Source: Oegoconia quadripuncta (Eukaryota; Arthropoda; Insecta; Lepidoptera; Autostichidae). From it: a stretch of DNA of 64,000 bases. The position numbers and the translations under genes are program-made. The stretch covers positions 24,735,771-24,799,770 of the forward strand of contig OX438743.1 in the NCBI GenBank assembly GCA_949316235.1, written 5' to 3'. The notes under the pieces are model-generated. The model ran no database searches and was not told the origin of the DNA. It saw only the letters and a list, made by a program, of their open reading frames with translations. Shown here piece by piece: positions 35,801 through 50,800 of the stretch; positions within the stretch are counted from its first letter, which is position 1; each line of letters opens with the position of its first letter.

Positions 35801-38800
35801 GTAACTTGAACTTGTAACGAAGAGCGAGGACTCCTGGTACAGGTATTTATTTACTTAATAGGGGTCCTCAACAACTAATTACTGTCGTGAATTATTGTTA
35901 CGCAATAAATCATTTTCATTTTTTTTTCATTTTCATCAATAGGTTTGTCACTTTTACACACGTATATAAGTGTGAAAGAGATAGACATATGTCTATCGAT
36001 AGACAAATGTCGAGTGTGCGAGAATAGGGGTCCTTGTCATTATGGAACGAGAATACTCATAATTAAAATGGGCCTAGCTGAAAATTCGACCTGCAGACCA
36101 TGTGACAAAGAAAGGGAATCAATGAAGCACCTTCTGTGTGACTACGATGTCATGGACGCACGGCGTATGCGTCATATTGGCAAGGGATATCCCGAACCTA
36201 GTAACTACATGCTCTTTCCATTAACCTGTATCATAAGACTTATGAAGTGAAGCAGGGGATGTGCACAAAAGATCCCGATTGGGTCGAAGTGCCTTTGGCT
36301 TCGGGCATTTGTCCATCCGCCTCCGTGGCTCAATGTAAATAACATTGGGTTTACGATTCGGAGGTCGCGGGTTCGATCCCCAGCGGGGTACATGTTTAAG
36401 TACTCGGTTTGGTTGGTGGTAGGGCATTTTAAATGTCCGCCTGACTAGATACCACCATCTTATTTAAATCTGCCGCCAAACAGCAATGTTAATAGCATTG
36501 TTGTGTTCCGGTTGTCAGAGATAAGATAGCCAGTTCCCCAAATGTGTTGGGGTTTCGGGTCAGTACGCTTCCACCTTCGACCTCATCTTCACTTAACATC
36601 AGGTGTGATTGAGGTCAAGTATCATCCCGTTGTGCATAAAAACAAATCCCCACGGCAAATATAAGAATGACTCCTAAAGTGTTGGGATATAGACTAACCC
36701 AAAGGTAGGCATGTCGAGATCAAAGATTTACTTCGAAAAAGTAGCATAATCGAGTACGACATTGGAACCTTCAAGAAACGAGCCTACACCTTCCTCAAAA
36801 CTCAACCTTCCTTTTGGTGTTGCGGGTGTCCATGGGCGGCGGTGATTGCTTTCCATCAGGTGACCCGCATGCTCGTTTGTCGCCCACATTAAGAGATCTC
36901 CAAAGACGTTCGTCATTGAGATGTGGGTAAACCTGAAGGGGGGCGCCGCGTTCCCCTCACCCTGCGCGACAGTGACACCCATAGTAAAATGTGTTCAGAC
37001 CGTCTCCCACTTATATTGCTTTGTGACGTATGAAGTGTTGCGTGTTACGGTCTCTGTGGGTAACTCAACTCCCGTTGTTCCACGTGAAAACGTTTTATAT
37101 TAAATCGCTGATAATTGTCGTTTCGCTTGCGTTCGGGCACTAAATTTGGTACCACGTAAGCGTCCTAAAGGATAAGGACATAATCGTCTAATGGATAGAC
37201 GTATATCGAGCTACCATAATTTACTTCTAGGGCGCTTATGTGCTAGGAAATTTTGGGATCGAAAGGAAAAATTTTTACGTGATTCGGCTGCTGAGCCGGT
37301 TCAAATATTCAGATCATATGTACTTGAGTTGTTGAACTGCAGCTCAAATGCAAAGTAAACGGCTCATAAAAACTGTCACATTGGTTGAGCGGACGTAGGG
37401 GCGTTCCACTCAATGGCTCACTGAGTTGTAACGTATTGCCGAGGTGTTGAGTCTACACTCAAAGGTCCGTACTAACAAAGCGATCTCAAGATTATTTAAC
37501 GCGTTTAACCACAATCTCACCTGCTCATTACCTCATTGAAATCGATCTTGACTTGATATTAAATTTCAGATACTTTTTCATACATAATAGTATCTCAAGT
37601 GTCAACTCAAGATCGATCTCAAACTTGAGACCGCTTTAATATTATGAGCCTGAATTAAAATACATGATAAATTATAAAGCTTGCGCGAGTCGGTGCGTTA
37701 CCCATGTCTACGGACAGAGCACTGTTATAAAGACACTGGGCGGTCCATAATTTTATTGTATGAAATGAACAAATATGTTTGTCATTATATCATGACGTAT
37801 GTAGTTTTAAAATTTTAATACTAGTTATTGAGTCATAAAAACTAGTGTGCCTGTATCGCTTTGATATGCTCACAATACGCTTAAACGCACATCGTTTTCA
37901 TGTCTGTTTCGCTTGTGCGAGTGCCAATGTGTGTTAGTTTAAGAACTGCTTCAAAAGTGTCATTAAAACGCGTGCTTTATTTTTTTTTTATGCACAACTG
38001 TCTGCGTCGCTTGACATCGTTTGTCGCGCGACGTAGGTGTGAGAGTGGGATAGTTGCACATTTCGTCCAAGGGAATGAGCAGGACCCATTATATACAATA
38101 GGGACAAAATTCCCTAAACTTAAAAAAAAAACAAATCTAGTACTATACACGTACCTCGCTGGGAGTCGAACTCGCGACCTCCGTTTCGTAAATTATATGT
38201 TAACATTGAGCTATTCGTGTGACTGAGCCACGGAGGTGGTACTAATTTACAATGACAATATAATATTCCGTTGTTTTTATGATTTGAGGTAGGGTCTACG
38301 TAATTTCAGCGCTGACTTAATTTATTGTAATTTGTGCCATAATAACGCATTAGTGCAATTTCACGAGCTATTCATTCATTAGCAAGGATTTATATTATAT
38401 TTAAGAACTCTATAGGCACAAGTCACAAACATTGATAACAATAAAAAAACTAGATGTACATACGCCATCGAAAATCTGAGGCAAAATTTTCTTATATTGA
38501 GAAAAAATAAATTTTCGATTTGACCTGTAGTGCGAGTATCATTGAAACTTTGATTTGACTTTTTTAATTACGGGTTTCCTTCTTCGTCGTCCTGCTTCTG
38601 TGGATTTATTTTTATGAGATCAAAATGGGCACAAGTGTGCCTAAAGAGTCGTTATAAAAAACAAAAACCTGTACAGCCTGTGAAAGAATGCAGTTACCCT
38701 TCAACTATCTCAACTGAACAAAAAGCTTTCGTTACTTAAAAGCAAACTGCGTTGAATTTCGATTGTGGAACCATTTATTGGTGCTGATGGAAGGTGCACA

Positions 38801-41800
38801 GCGATGTGGTGGATTCACTGTACTCTTGAAGATCTCAAAATTGCAGGAAAAATTACAACGGATCTCCATGCTTTGGCAGTCCAGAGTCAAACTTGCATAT
38901 ACTCATGTGCTGTACACCTGTTACTTTACTATCGCGCTTGCTTCTGTCTAGTACAAGCACTTGTAGCAGCTACTGGCTAAGCCTGTCCGTACCTTTAGAT
39001 CGCGCAATAACTCCACATCAAGCAACCAGAGCGTGTCTCCGGGAGGCAACAACCTGACGAAGAGATGGAATTCTACCGGCGATTTCAACGCACAGGGCCT
39101 GTTGCCGAGTAGTAGGTAAGTCTGCTTGTATTGGACTCAGACTGTAAAAAAATGAAAGATGTCGCATGCTATACGATAAAAGTGAAGTCACAAACCACTT
39201 GCACGAAACCAGCGATATCTCGCACGATTAGAAAAGTGGCTTCACTTGTAGTCTTTCCTTTTTCTTGGTCTGAGGTTTTGGGCATCGCTGTTGCCTTTCT
39301 CTGTGCTATTTTCGTCAAGTGTGCAGTCATGACCAAAAAGATATAGATAGCTATATTGGGCTACTTGCTAGACGTCCAATGTATGCAAGTGAGAATATAA
39401 TATCTAATGGCAGTGTCACGAGTAAGAAAGAAAAAACGAACACAACGCCATTGTAGCCTGTTTTGAGTGAGTCGTTATACTCGTAAGTCATCACGCGCAG
39501 TATGAAATCTCGATAAGGAAATCTCGCAAGATTTCCCCATACTTTGACAAATCAAAAATCGTCACATGTTAATGAGCTCTTTGTCTGTCTATTGCGCTAG
39601 TATACTTTGTGTTTATGATATGGACTGACTTACAGCATGATTTTCTCCAAAATGCGTCAAATCCTTCTAAGCGACATTTTGTGGATCACAATTATTACCT
39701 TTGGATGCTTTTTGGTTCTGACTGTAGATCTTTTTCATAGAGTAATAGAATTGAGCCATAATACTAGACTTATAATAATTAGTTGTAGACCAAACGCAAA
39801 AGGCGACGCTTAGGCCGCTTTTGGAGTACCTCTCACACCACGGCGTCAAAGCATTTTGACGGTAGCCATTGTTTACGTTTAGTCTGATAAATGGCAAATT
39901 ATCGCACATGTTCTTTTTAACATAAATATTGTTTGTACCCAAACAAAATACTTAGATTAGTAAATTAGATGTAAACCAGACAATATTATGTATTTCTAGG
40001 AGTTTTTTGGTACGTGAAAACCTAACTGTAACTTATTCGTTTGTATGGAAATTTGCCGCGCTATGTAATTACACGTTCGGTCTGCTTCTATTGTTATAAG
40101 TCTGTGACCTAGTGTAATTCACTGAATGTGCTGACTGTCAAAGACAGGTATTGCATTGATAGATAGGGCTTGTTTAAGACGTGCTGTACACATGTTCGAC
40201 ATGGCACCCAGGCATTCTAAGAATGATATTAACGTCATGTGGATGTATAATTCAAACAAGGAATTTATCTTCCGAATTCCTAGGCGATCCTTAGCAATTT
40301 CTCTAGTTTTATTTTAAATATCGCCGACTATACTAATGCTGTCCGTGGTGTATTAAATTAGGGAGTCGAGCTTCACTTGACTCTCTCCCCCATCGGGTTA
40401 GCCGCTTTGGCTTTTTGCGTCACATTAGCTACACTCCCATTTGCTGGGTGGGATGTGGGACTTTCTTTCTTTCCTACTTTTCACCCTTAAATTCTTTCTT
40501 TAATTAGTCTGGTGTCCACCTTAATTAGATAAGTAACTAAGGAAAAAAAAGGAATAAAATCGAACATGTTTCCGAGCAAACTAATTTCAGGTCTCAGGTA
40601 TACAATAAATAACCTTGTATTATATGAAAACTGCAACTACAAACACAGCCTTTCTGAAGTTTTTTTATAAAGTCGACCGCACTTCAACATTTGTATTATC
40701 TGCGCATTGTATGAGGTCCATGAGTACAGCAGCTCAGCTTATACTGGCAGCGTTACGCTTGACGTGCGATCGACTGTATCTATTGTCCTTCGCTTGTTCT
40801 TTATTATTTGTCCCGTTTAGATTCTAATGTACGTTTTTATTGTATTCCCTTAGATTTACAACAACAAAGTCGTTGCTAAATTTATATTCTAAGCCGTCGC
40901 AGAATGGGCCTATTCTAAAACACGGGTAAGTCAATTTGTGCTGTATTCCTAAAGGTGATGGGGGAGCTTCTCGCGGTGGAGGTTTTCTAGATGTGTTAAG
41001 AATTGGGTTTGAAATTGTACTGTTTGGCCGTAGGAGTAAAAATATTTTTATTTCTGCTGTTTGGGTCTGTTTTACCATTTGAATTTATTATATGGCTTTA
41101 GTTATCGTGCGTTTCCAATACAATAAATTCTTCCGATGTCAACGCAGAGGAAAAGTCACTGGAAAGAATGACCGGTTTTTAGAAAGACAACATTTTGACC
41201 ATTGGAGTAGTGGATAGTGACCCTGTCAGCGAAACCAACGGTTGTGGGTTCGAATCCCGTGAGGGGTAAATGTTTGTGTGATGAATACGAACATTTATTC
41301 CCGAGTCATGGATGTTTATATAAATATTTATGTATGTTTATCCGTTATCTAGTATCCATAGTACAAGCTTTGCTTAGTTTGGGACTAGATGATTGGTGTA
41401 AGTGTCCGAAATATTTATTTATTTATTATTTAAACTCAAACCATTTATTGCATTCCTTATGTTTTGTTGTGATGACATTATAGTGTACTGTACCAATAAG
41501 GACCTTGTGAAGACACAGCTTTATGTCAGGCTTTTCCATCAGATAGTCGGATTCGATAGTCTGATTTACTGAGATCGCGTGCTTCATCTCCGACCACATC
41601 GTCACTTTCCATCAGGTGAGATTGTGGTCAAACGCGTAATCAGTCAATCATAAAAAAAAAAAAAAAGATCCGCCTATCGGAAGGCGTTGGAACCATTGTT
41701 TTGTTTAAAATTCAATACACGTCCGGTCCGATAGACGGATCGTCAAAATAAATAATAAATAAATACCTTGGCACATACACACAGCGACATCTAGTTCAAC

Positions 41801-44800
41801 ACTAAGCAGCTAGGCTTGTATTATGGATACCAGATAGTTGATAAACTACACAAATACTTTTTTTTTCTTGTAAATAAATTTGTAATTAAAAAAAAAATAC
41901 GACATTGGAACCTTCAAGAAACGAGCCTACACCTTCCTCTAAGGCCGGCAACGCATCTGTGACCCTTTTGGTGTTGCGGGTGTCCATGGGCGGCGGTGAT
42001 TGCTTTCCATCAGGTGACCCGCATGCTCGTTGATGAGTTTTTTTCCGAAGGAAAAAAATTACATTAAAAATAGTGAAATAGAAGTTGTTGGCATAGATAG
42101 TTTAATTATTTTTTTTGAAAAACGCACGCGCAGTCCGGAATTTGATATGCGACTTGCTGGATTCGTCGGGTTCCTACCATGCGAAATTTATTTGGCACAC
42201 ATATTTTCTCCAAGTTTTCTTTATTCATTTAATTTAATGATGTAAGTATGTGGAGCAGGCTACAAACGCGACCGTCAATTAACGCTTTATTCTATGATAG
42301 TTTTGAAGAAAAAAAAAATTACCTGCCTATGCCAATACCTTCTAATTCACTTATACTGGGTCACGTATACTTCACCTACGAAATTGGAGTTTTTTTTCTT
42401 CGTTAATCATATGTACCAATACTTATTATAAATGAAAACATCCATAACTCGGGTATACATGCCCGTATTCATTACACAAACATTATGCCCCTATCGGGAT
42501 TCGAACCCGCGACCTATTGGTATAGTAGTCAGAGATTCTAACCACTACACCAAACAGGGCGTTAATGTAGCAGTTATTTATTTTAAATTACAAAAATGTA
42601 ACCCTTTTTAAGGCATTTAAGGCGGGCGTGAGGTTATGTTATGTATTAAAGGCTTTAATATTTAATATTGGGTCTTTATCTATGAAATTGCAGTTTTATT
42701 TCTTCGTTAATCATATGTACCAATTCCTGCGGTTGTCAAAGCTATATGCAAATTAGTTTTTTATTTGGAAAATAGAATATTATTTCAAGGTTTCACATGA
42801 AATATTTTTTAATTTCTGGGCTAAATCACATAATAAAAAAAAATGAACAGAGCTCTTTTCATGTGCTTTCCATAATCATTTCTTTTAAAAATTAACGCTG
42901 CTTTTACTTAACTTAATGCTATCCGATAATACACACAAAGTTTATCTAAATTTGGATTTGCCGTTCCCAAAAATCATCCCAGACAAAGACTGGACACATA
43001 CACACACACGCAACGCTGTCAAATAGATAACATACGTCCTTTTTCGTCGGGAGTTAAAAACGCTATAATTTGGACGCTAATTTAGACGTGGGAAGTAGTA
43101 CAGATGTTCAACATTAGATGTCTGAGGTCAGCCATGGCTCATAACAACAAAACATTAAGTCAGAGATGTTTTATCATAGGTTGATCCAAGAGGATAAATC
43201 CACAAAAGGCGGAAAAACATCGAACCTTCCTGTCAAGTAATATACGGATAAAAATCTCAAATGTCCTTCCTCGCCAATTGAAGTAGTCTTACAATGTCAA
43301 GCAATCGTTTAAATGAATTACCAAAATATTCTTAGGCTCGTATTTCAGAATGTTACTCAAGCAGAGATCTCCGCTTGATAGTCCAGTCAAAATATGCATA
43401 TTTAGTGGTGTAACTTCCTATAACTTTAAAGGGCCTGATTTTTTGTACATAGACAGAGTACCTAACAGTGATGTTATAAAAAATATTTTCTACCGGTGTG
43501 CGAAGTGTAAGTTTTGTCTCGTTTTTAACTTTACCATCGCGTTCGCGATTACGAAAAAAGTCCATATGAAAAAAATCGTTTTGCAAACTATCCGTTAGAG
43601 GCGCTGCACATTTCTTCATACAAATACATACAACTATATTAAATTTCACCATTGTACTCATTTACTGAAGAGTTATTTGACGAAAACAGCCATTAGGACA
43701 GTCGCTGAAATCTGACAAAACAAACATTTAAATGTTTTTCTTTCTTTCGTTCTTTCTTTCTTTCTATTTGGGAGTTTAATTCCGTAATAGAACTCGGTAA
43801 TACAGAACCTGCAGCGATCTCTGGTTTTGATTGGTAGAACTTCCCTCGCAATTGTACATGGCAAGAATTACTGAATTTATCAATTTATCGAATAAAATGT
43901 GGTGTTCATAAAACACTATCTAATATTTCCAACCTGAAATGCTTAAAGTGAAGTCCTAGCAATCAACGCCGGGCGAGCAGCCAAACCGTTTATTGAGTTG
44001 TTGCGCCTGTTCTCGCTACTAGTCCCGAAATGAGCGTATTTTTAATTAGAAGTAGATCTTTTGGGTTTTTTAAAAATATTTATATTTATCACACTGCATA
44101 AAATCGCCACGTTACAATCCATACACCCGAAAAACATTACCCACCTTCCTGAGGCAGTCGGATAAAAACTAATAAGTATTCGATTTTAATTAGAAAATGT
44201 GAATATGGAATTGGTTTTCCTAAAAATAGAAAATCATTAGGTAGTTGTCACGGATGGTCACATAATTGATTGTGTTATTGTGTAATATGCCCACGCGCAC
44301 GGCTGATTGGATGTAATGGGTGTGTGACCTGACAATAGCTGAACAGCCCAGAGGATAATGGTGTGGCTCAGTGACAACCACTTTAGATTAGAACGACCTG
44401 CTTGGTGTAGAAATCCTGACTGCTATACGGTCGCGTGTTCGAATCGCGCTACGGGATGGTTATATGATGAATACGGACACGTGTACCCGAGTTATGAGTG
44501 TTTTAATTCATGTATTTCAGTAGTATGTCAACCATGTATCCACAATACAAGTCTAGTTGCTTAGTGTGGAATTAGATGGCGCTGTGTGTATGTCCAAAGA
44601 TATTTACTATCCAGCGGAAATCTAGCCGTCCGCGGCTTCGCCTGATAGAAGTTATCCTTCATCGCGGATATGTTTAATCTGTTTATCCTGCGGGAACCCC
44701 TTTATCGGGATAAAAATATCCTGTCTTAATCCATGGTATATTTTATCTATATACCTTTCATCCAAATCAGTTCATCAGTTTCTAATTTTAACATTTAAAA

Positions 44801-47800
44801 TATTAGTTAGATTAGATTCTATAACGAATTTCAATAGTAGAGGTACTATCGATTCTGGGCAAACTAATTTTAGGTTTTGCGTTAATTCTGTTACATGTAA
44901 GTAGGTGATCGTAATTATTTCTGCTCCTCAAGTAAATATAACAAAAAAAAATCAATAAAGATTACTATCAAACCTAAAATCAAATAGCTGAGTAACACAA
45001 TGTCTTTCCGTTGTCCAATCTAAAATCCCCTATAAACCATGCTCACACGTTGAGATATACATCCGTGGTTTTTTTTAATCGCTATGTTGGCGATCGCCAA
45101 CATAGCGATTCTGTTTTTTTTTTATTAAAAACTGGTTTCGCGTTTGACCACAATCTCACCTGATGGAAAGTGACGATGAAGCGATAAGAATCTATGATCT
45201 ATTTCAACCAATGCACCTAACTAAAACGCAAAATAAAGTGATAAAGAGCTTTCTTATTATATAAAAAAAACGTTACAGCAAGTTTCATTATAATTCCATC
45301 GAACTACACTATAAACGTCATTTTTTTTAAAGCATTGCAACAAAATAATGTAACGTATTACCTTTTTTTAAATGACTGACAGATGCAAGTGTTCCTGAAG
45401 AGTATTCGTTCTTATTGAACCAGCATTGTCGTTGCGTATACCTCTATACACGGCTACATACTGATTTTATACAGAAACATTTACAAAATAATTTGGTCAG
45501 TAGTTTCTTAAGCTTTTTGTATATACAAGGTAGTGCTTGTGCAATCTAATGGCTGCTGATTAGCGTGGTAATCTTCCTCGAGCTACTTGCCTGACCTTGA
45601 CTTTGACCTTTGTACAAATTGTCAGGCGGAGACGGACGTTGTAGTGAGTCATAAAGTAGATCGATCTTCATAATAAATTTAAAATCTTTACGTAAGTTTC
45701 ATGTGTCTGTGAAATAACAATTATTATTAGGAACCCATATAGTAAGTAAATTATTTATTTTTTCCTTCTATAACAAAAAACTTAGTGGGTATTCTTAAAA
45801 TTATTGTAGGGTATTGTTACAACAGCAATGTTATGGAGAGAACTGGTGCCCGAACTAGGTGACCCTGTATCTCGGGTAACCAGGTCTCCCCTCTTAAATA
45901 CATAAATCTTATTATAATAATAGTACGGAATGAATTTTGTAAGTCGGAATACGACTCCCATTGTTAGGCAAAATCCTCTCTCTCCCCGCTTCAAGAGGGC
46001 CTTTCACAACGTGTACAAATCAGGAATGAAGAAATCCGTAGGCGAACGAAGGTCACTGACATAGGCCAACTGATTAGCAAGTTGAAGTGGCAGTGGGCAG
46101 GGCACATAGCTCGAAGAACTGATGGCCGGTGGGGCATAAAAGTTCTCGAGTGGAGACCACGCACTGGCCAGCGCAGCGTAGAATGTCCACACGGTGGACA
46201 GACGACCTTATAATGGCCGCGGGAAATTGCTGCATGCTGGCCCCTTCCAACCGGTCACTCTGGAGTTCTATGGGGGAGGCCTATGTTCAGCAGTGGACGT
46301 CCTGTGGCTGATATGATTATTTTTTATTTTATTTATTTATTCACACGAAATCTTAACAGCATTTAAATATATATTTAACAATCAATATCTTGCATGCCAG
46401 ATAATAAGATTTCAATACTGTCTGTATGTGTGATCCGGTAGCAAACTGATTCCAATACTAATACATTATTACTGAAACAAATCAATGAGGATAAAACCAG
46501 ACAACTATACAGTTATTAATTATGATATATACTTTATATGATGAATATTACATAAATGCTAATGTTTGGATAATTGTTTGTTCCTCAATCAGGACGAAAT
46601 GGATGAACGGATTTGCAGGTACCAAACCTATACCACACTACACACTATAACCATATATTTTAAATGGTTATACTGTGCCTATTTTATCCCGATAAAATTA
46701 GTAGTTCCCGAGGAATAAATCGATTCCACGCGGGTAATTTCTAGTAAACAGGATTAAACAGCTGCAGCGTTGAGGTCGTGAAATATTGCGATCACCAATA
46801 GCGTGATGATTCGTCCATAAAGTGATGCGAAAAGCGTTTTTGGAAAGGCTTCCATCACGCATTGGATGCCGACGATAATAGACTATATTCTTGTTCTCCG
46901 AAAAGGTGTTTTTCCTTATTCAGATATACCTCAGATAAGATTTATGTCACTACTATTATAGTAGGTATGTGACTCAGAGAAGACATCGTCTAACAATTGA
47001 TCTGAAGTAACATAATCTTTGTTCCTCATACATCGCTCGTTTCCATTCACTAACAACGGTTGTATATTGAGAAAAGCCGCAACGAAAACCGAAAAAAGCG
47101 ACAATTCCGACGGTATAGTTCGAAAAGTCGGTCACGGTTGTTTCCGTCAGCTCAAACGCAGTCTGCCAATGTTTTTCTCGGACGCCGGCTGTAGTATATG
47201 ACTTGAGTCGGTGCGGTAACCAGTTTTTAAAAAGTTATTTCGCGTTCCTGTGCCTTATTTGGGAATTTAAAAGTTAACCTTTTCGGCGGCATGGCGGATG
47301 ACAGGTAGGAATTTAGTGTCAGTAAATGAAATATTAATGTAAAAAGTAAGTTAGGTTATCTGCTATCAATCAGATAATGGTAAATGGTTAACAGTTATGA
47401 TTTATTTTAGATCGATTATCATCTAGTCGGGTTTCTGGGAGCTTTCTACGCGGACGACTTTGTTTTTTTTTTCCGAAATTTTGTGGACAAAAGCCAAGTG
47501 CAATTTCGCAGGCTCGTAAACAAAAGACAGTAACGATGTCATTCACCTCAATGTAAGTTGCTTGGGTGGTTTTTATGCAACCAAAGAAGTTTGATTATGC
47601 AATATTTGTTTCGCTCATTGCAATTTTTGTTACGTATTGTTTTGAAAATACGAATTGTGCTACCGTTACTAACATAGAAATGACTAACTCCAACCAAAGA
47701 TTATTGTATTAGCTATCCTAACCCGCTAATTCCATCGTTATTGCATGGGAATTTTTTGGTCAGTTGGCAGTTAATTCACGGTGTCTGGCTTAGCTGTATC

Positions 47801-50800
47801 TACCCTTTTAACAGACTCTAAAAAAGTGGTTCTCGATTCGACGCATGATTTTTTTTTATGTTACTGCATGGAATGAGATGTATAATGGTGTACTGAATTA
47901 CACTACCCCGAAAAATGTATGACCAGACCGTTTCATCAAAACCAGAGCACATTGCGGAATTTGTTTATCATTTAAATTTTTAATTAAAACCAATTCAGAA
48001 ATGTACTCGACTTTCGTACAAACGTTCTTCGGTCAAACGTTTTTTTGGGTAGTGTAATTCGGATTCGGGAGAAGGAAGTATAATGAATGATACATCCTTC
48101 TCCATGTCCCCGTCATTTGAGAGCCGATATGATAAGGATAAGGTCGGGTCTGTGGCGCGCCTTGGGGTGGCCAAGGCATAAACGTGGATTAATGGGGGTG
48201 TAATGACCCAGCTTTCGAAACCAACGGTTGCGGGTTCGAATCCCGCTAGGGGCAAATGCTTGTGTGATGAATACGGTGATGATAGCTTTACGCAATTTAA
48301 TATAAATAAAAAGATTTTTAAATAAATTTTTGAATGATATAAATGAATGCGGGTTTTTTGCGCCCCGCTTCTTTTCCTTCCGTAGCTGTAGTTGCTCGTA
48401 CATACTGACGGGCATAAAAGGCACTAAGCCCTATTATTATTTCAAATACATTTATATTGATATTCAACAAATTAGGTATATAATCTATCAATGAATCAAG
48501 TACTCTTTATTGCACAATTAACAAAAGCTACATGAAGAATACAGCGTACATCATTAATCGCACGAAAAGGCGGCCGTATCGCTAACAGCGATCTCTTCCA
48601 GGAACACCTTAGGGTAAAGATACAAGCTACCAGTAGGTGAGGTTTGCACTAATAGTAGCAATACGGGTGTATTTTATAGTTGGTAAAAAATATAACGTAA
48701 AGATATAAATACATAAACTAAGCCTAAAAATGTATGTTTCCCAAACGGATATCTCATTCAAAAATAACCACTAACACCTTCGACCATGTAAGAATTCTAA
48801 AATGATCGAAGTATTAATACTACATACATATAAATACCAGCAGACGGAGTAACAGTCAACTGTCATTCATATGATTCCAAAGACACCAGCCATTTCTACC
48901 AACTTTCCAAGTGCTGTACACACCCATAAAAACTATTCACAATCTATCTCGTTCCAGCACCCACACCTGCCAGTACAATGAGGAGGACGGCACTATGCGC
49001 ATGTACCTTCGCGGTAGGCCAGTGATCCTGTATGGACCTTCCGACCAGGATAACTTGGACCCCGCTAAGGTGGCGCCCCCGCCTCAGAACAAGCTGAAGT
49101 TAGAGTGGGCGTATGGCTATAGGTAAGTTTACATTTTTAAACTGAAATCTAAACCTCTTTATAATTGCACATGAAATACAAACAAATTACAGTCAGAAAA
49201 TATGTACAAAGATGAGTTTATCTCTAAAAAGATCTCTTCCCTACTGGCGGTGAGAAATGTTCACGGGAGGAGGAACAAGCAAAAAATGCAGAACCAAAAA
49301 TTATATACGTAGTCAATAGTAGATACCTATGATACAAAATTATATACGTAGTCAATAGTAGATACCTACGATACAAAGTTATATACGTAGTCAATAGTAG
49401 ATACCTATGATACAAATTATATAGATAAAGCCTTTATTTGTTTTCACAGTCACACACATACATTTACGTACATACGTAGTCAATAGTAGATACCTACGAT
49501 ACAAAGTTATATACGTAGTAAATAGTTAATACCTATGATACAATATTATATACGTAGTCAATATTAGATACCTACGATACAAAATTATATACGTAGTCAA
49601 TAGTAGATACCTATGATACAAAATTATATAGAGAGATAAATAAAGCCTTTATTTGTTTTCACAGTCACACACATACATTTACGTACATACGTAGTCAATA
49701 GTAGATACCTACGATACAAAGTTATATACGTAGTAAATAGTTAATACCTATGATACAAAATTATATACGTAGTCAATAGTAGATACCTATGATACAAATA
49801 CATTTAATAATAAACAACTGCAAATATTATAAACAAATAAATAAAAATACATAAAAAAATCAAATAATAAATACCTAATCAAAGTCATACCAATGATTGA
49901 GAAAGATGTCATCCAAGTACAACAACAACTGTGTTAAAATATTTTCGAAGCAGCTTAAAGTAAATTGTCCTTAAATATAAAAGATCTTAAAAAGAATGGT
50001 TACACTAAAAAACATTTTATAAACTAACATCTACTTTTTTATTATTAGTATAAGTCACGCTAACACAGTTTTCGTAACGCGTGAAACAATTAAAAAAGCC
50101 ACTAAAATACTTAAGCCGTCTAGCTGACCTACTTCCTAACTTTTGTACGAATATAGGGCCTTACCTACATATAAAAATATTTACGAGTACGCAATCATTT
50201 AAGTCAAACAACATTTTATGCTTTCTATTATTTTCCCGTGATACGACATGACCGTTGGTTTCGCTGAAAGGGTGATTATCCACTACACCAATCGGTCGTC
50301 TATAAGAGTGGAACTTTACTGAAGAAGACGTTGCTGGCAATTTTTTCTCACGAAACACGATCGCTTAGTAGCCTTTGCTCAAGGAAAGAAAGAAAGTGAA
50401 CATAATTTATAGCTTACATGTGTTTAACCGCCTGAAAGTGTGGGAAAGGTCTAGCGTGTACCGTCCCACTTAAGTGTCTGTAATGACCATCCTGGGATTA
50501 CATAATTCCTATCGTGGGTGGTAACTGCCCCACTTTTGGTGTCGACGGCACAAGGCAATTGGTAAATTGGATAATAAATTACACTGAAACTATGTTAACA
50601 TTGTTATAACTTACAATTGATTTTAAATATATCGTATGGACTACTCTATAGTCGTTAAGGTTTAGAATACTAACGCAGATTCGATTCATTATCAGCCCGT
50701 AAACATCCAACTGCTGAGATTTAGGCCCTCCCTCGTATATGAGGGAGTATGGACCATAGTCCACCACGCTGGCCCAATGCGGATTGAGCACTTTACATAA

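Noticed and set aside
1309..36427. Recurrent minus-strand peptides beginning [20 protein letters not shown] at 1309-1524, 9103-9285, 19713-19961 and 36221-36427
   Set aside because: They look like a conserved small-protein family but are antisense translations of the SINE A head and body at each site.
43738..43765. TTTC-rich short run
   Set aside because: Ordinary simple repeat of about 28 bp.
49296..49798. Possible CRISPR-like array of 39-bp repeats
   Set aside because: Units are directly adjacent without unique spacers, in a eukaryotic intron.
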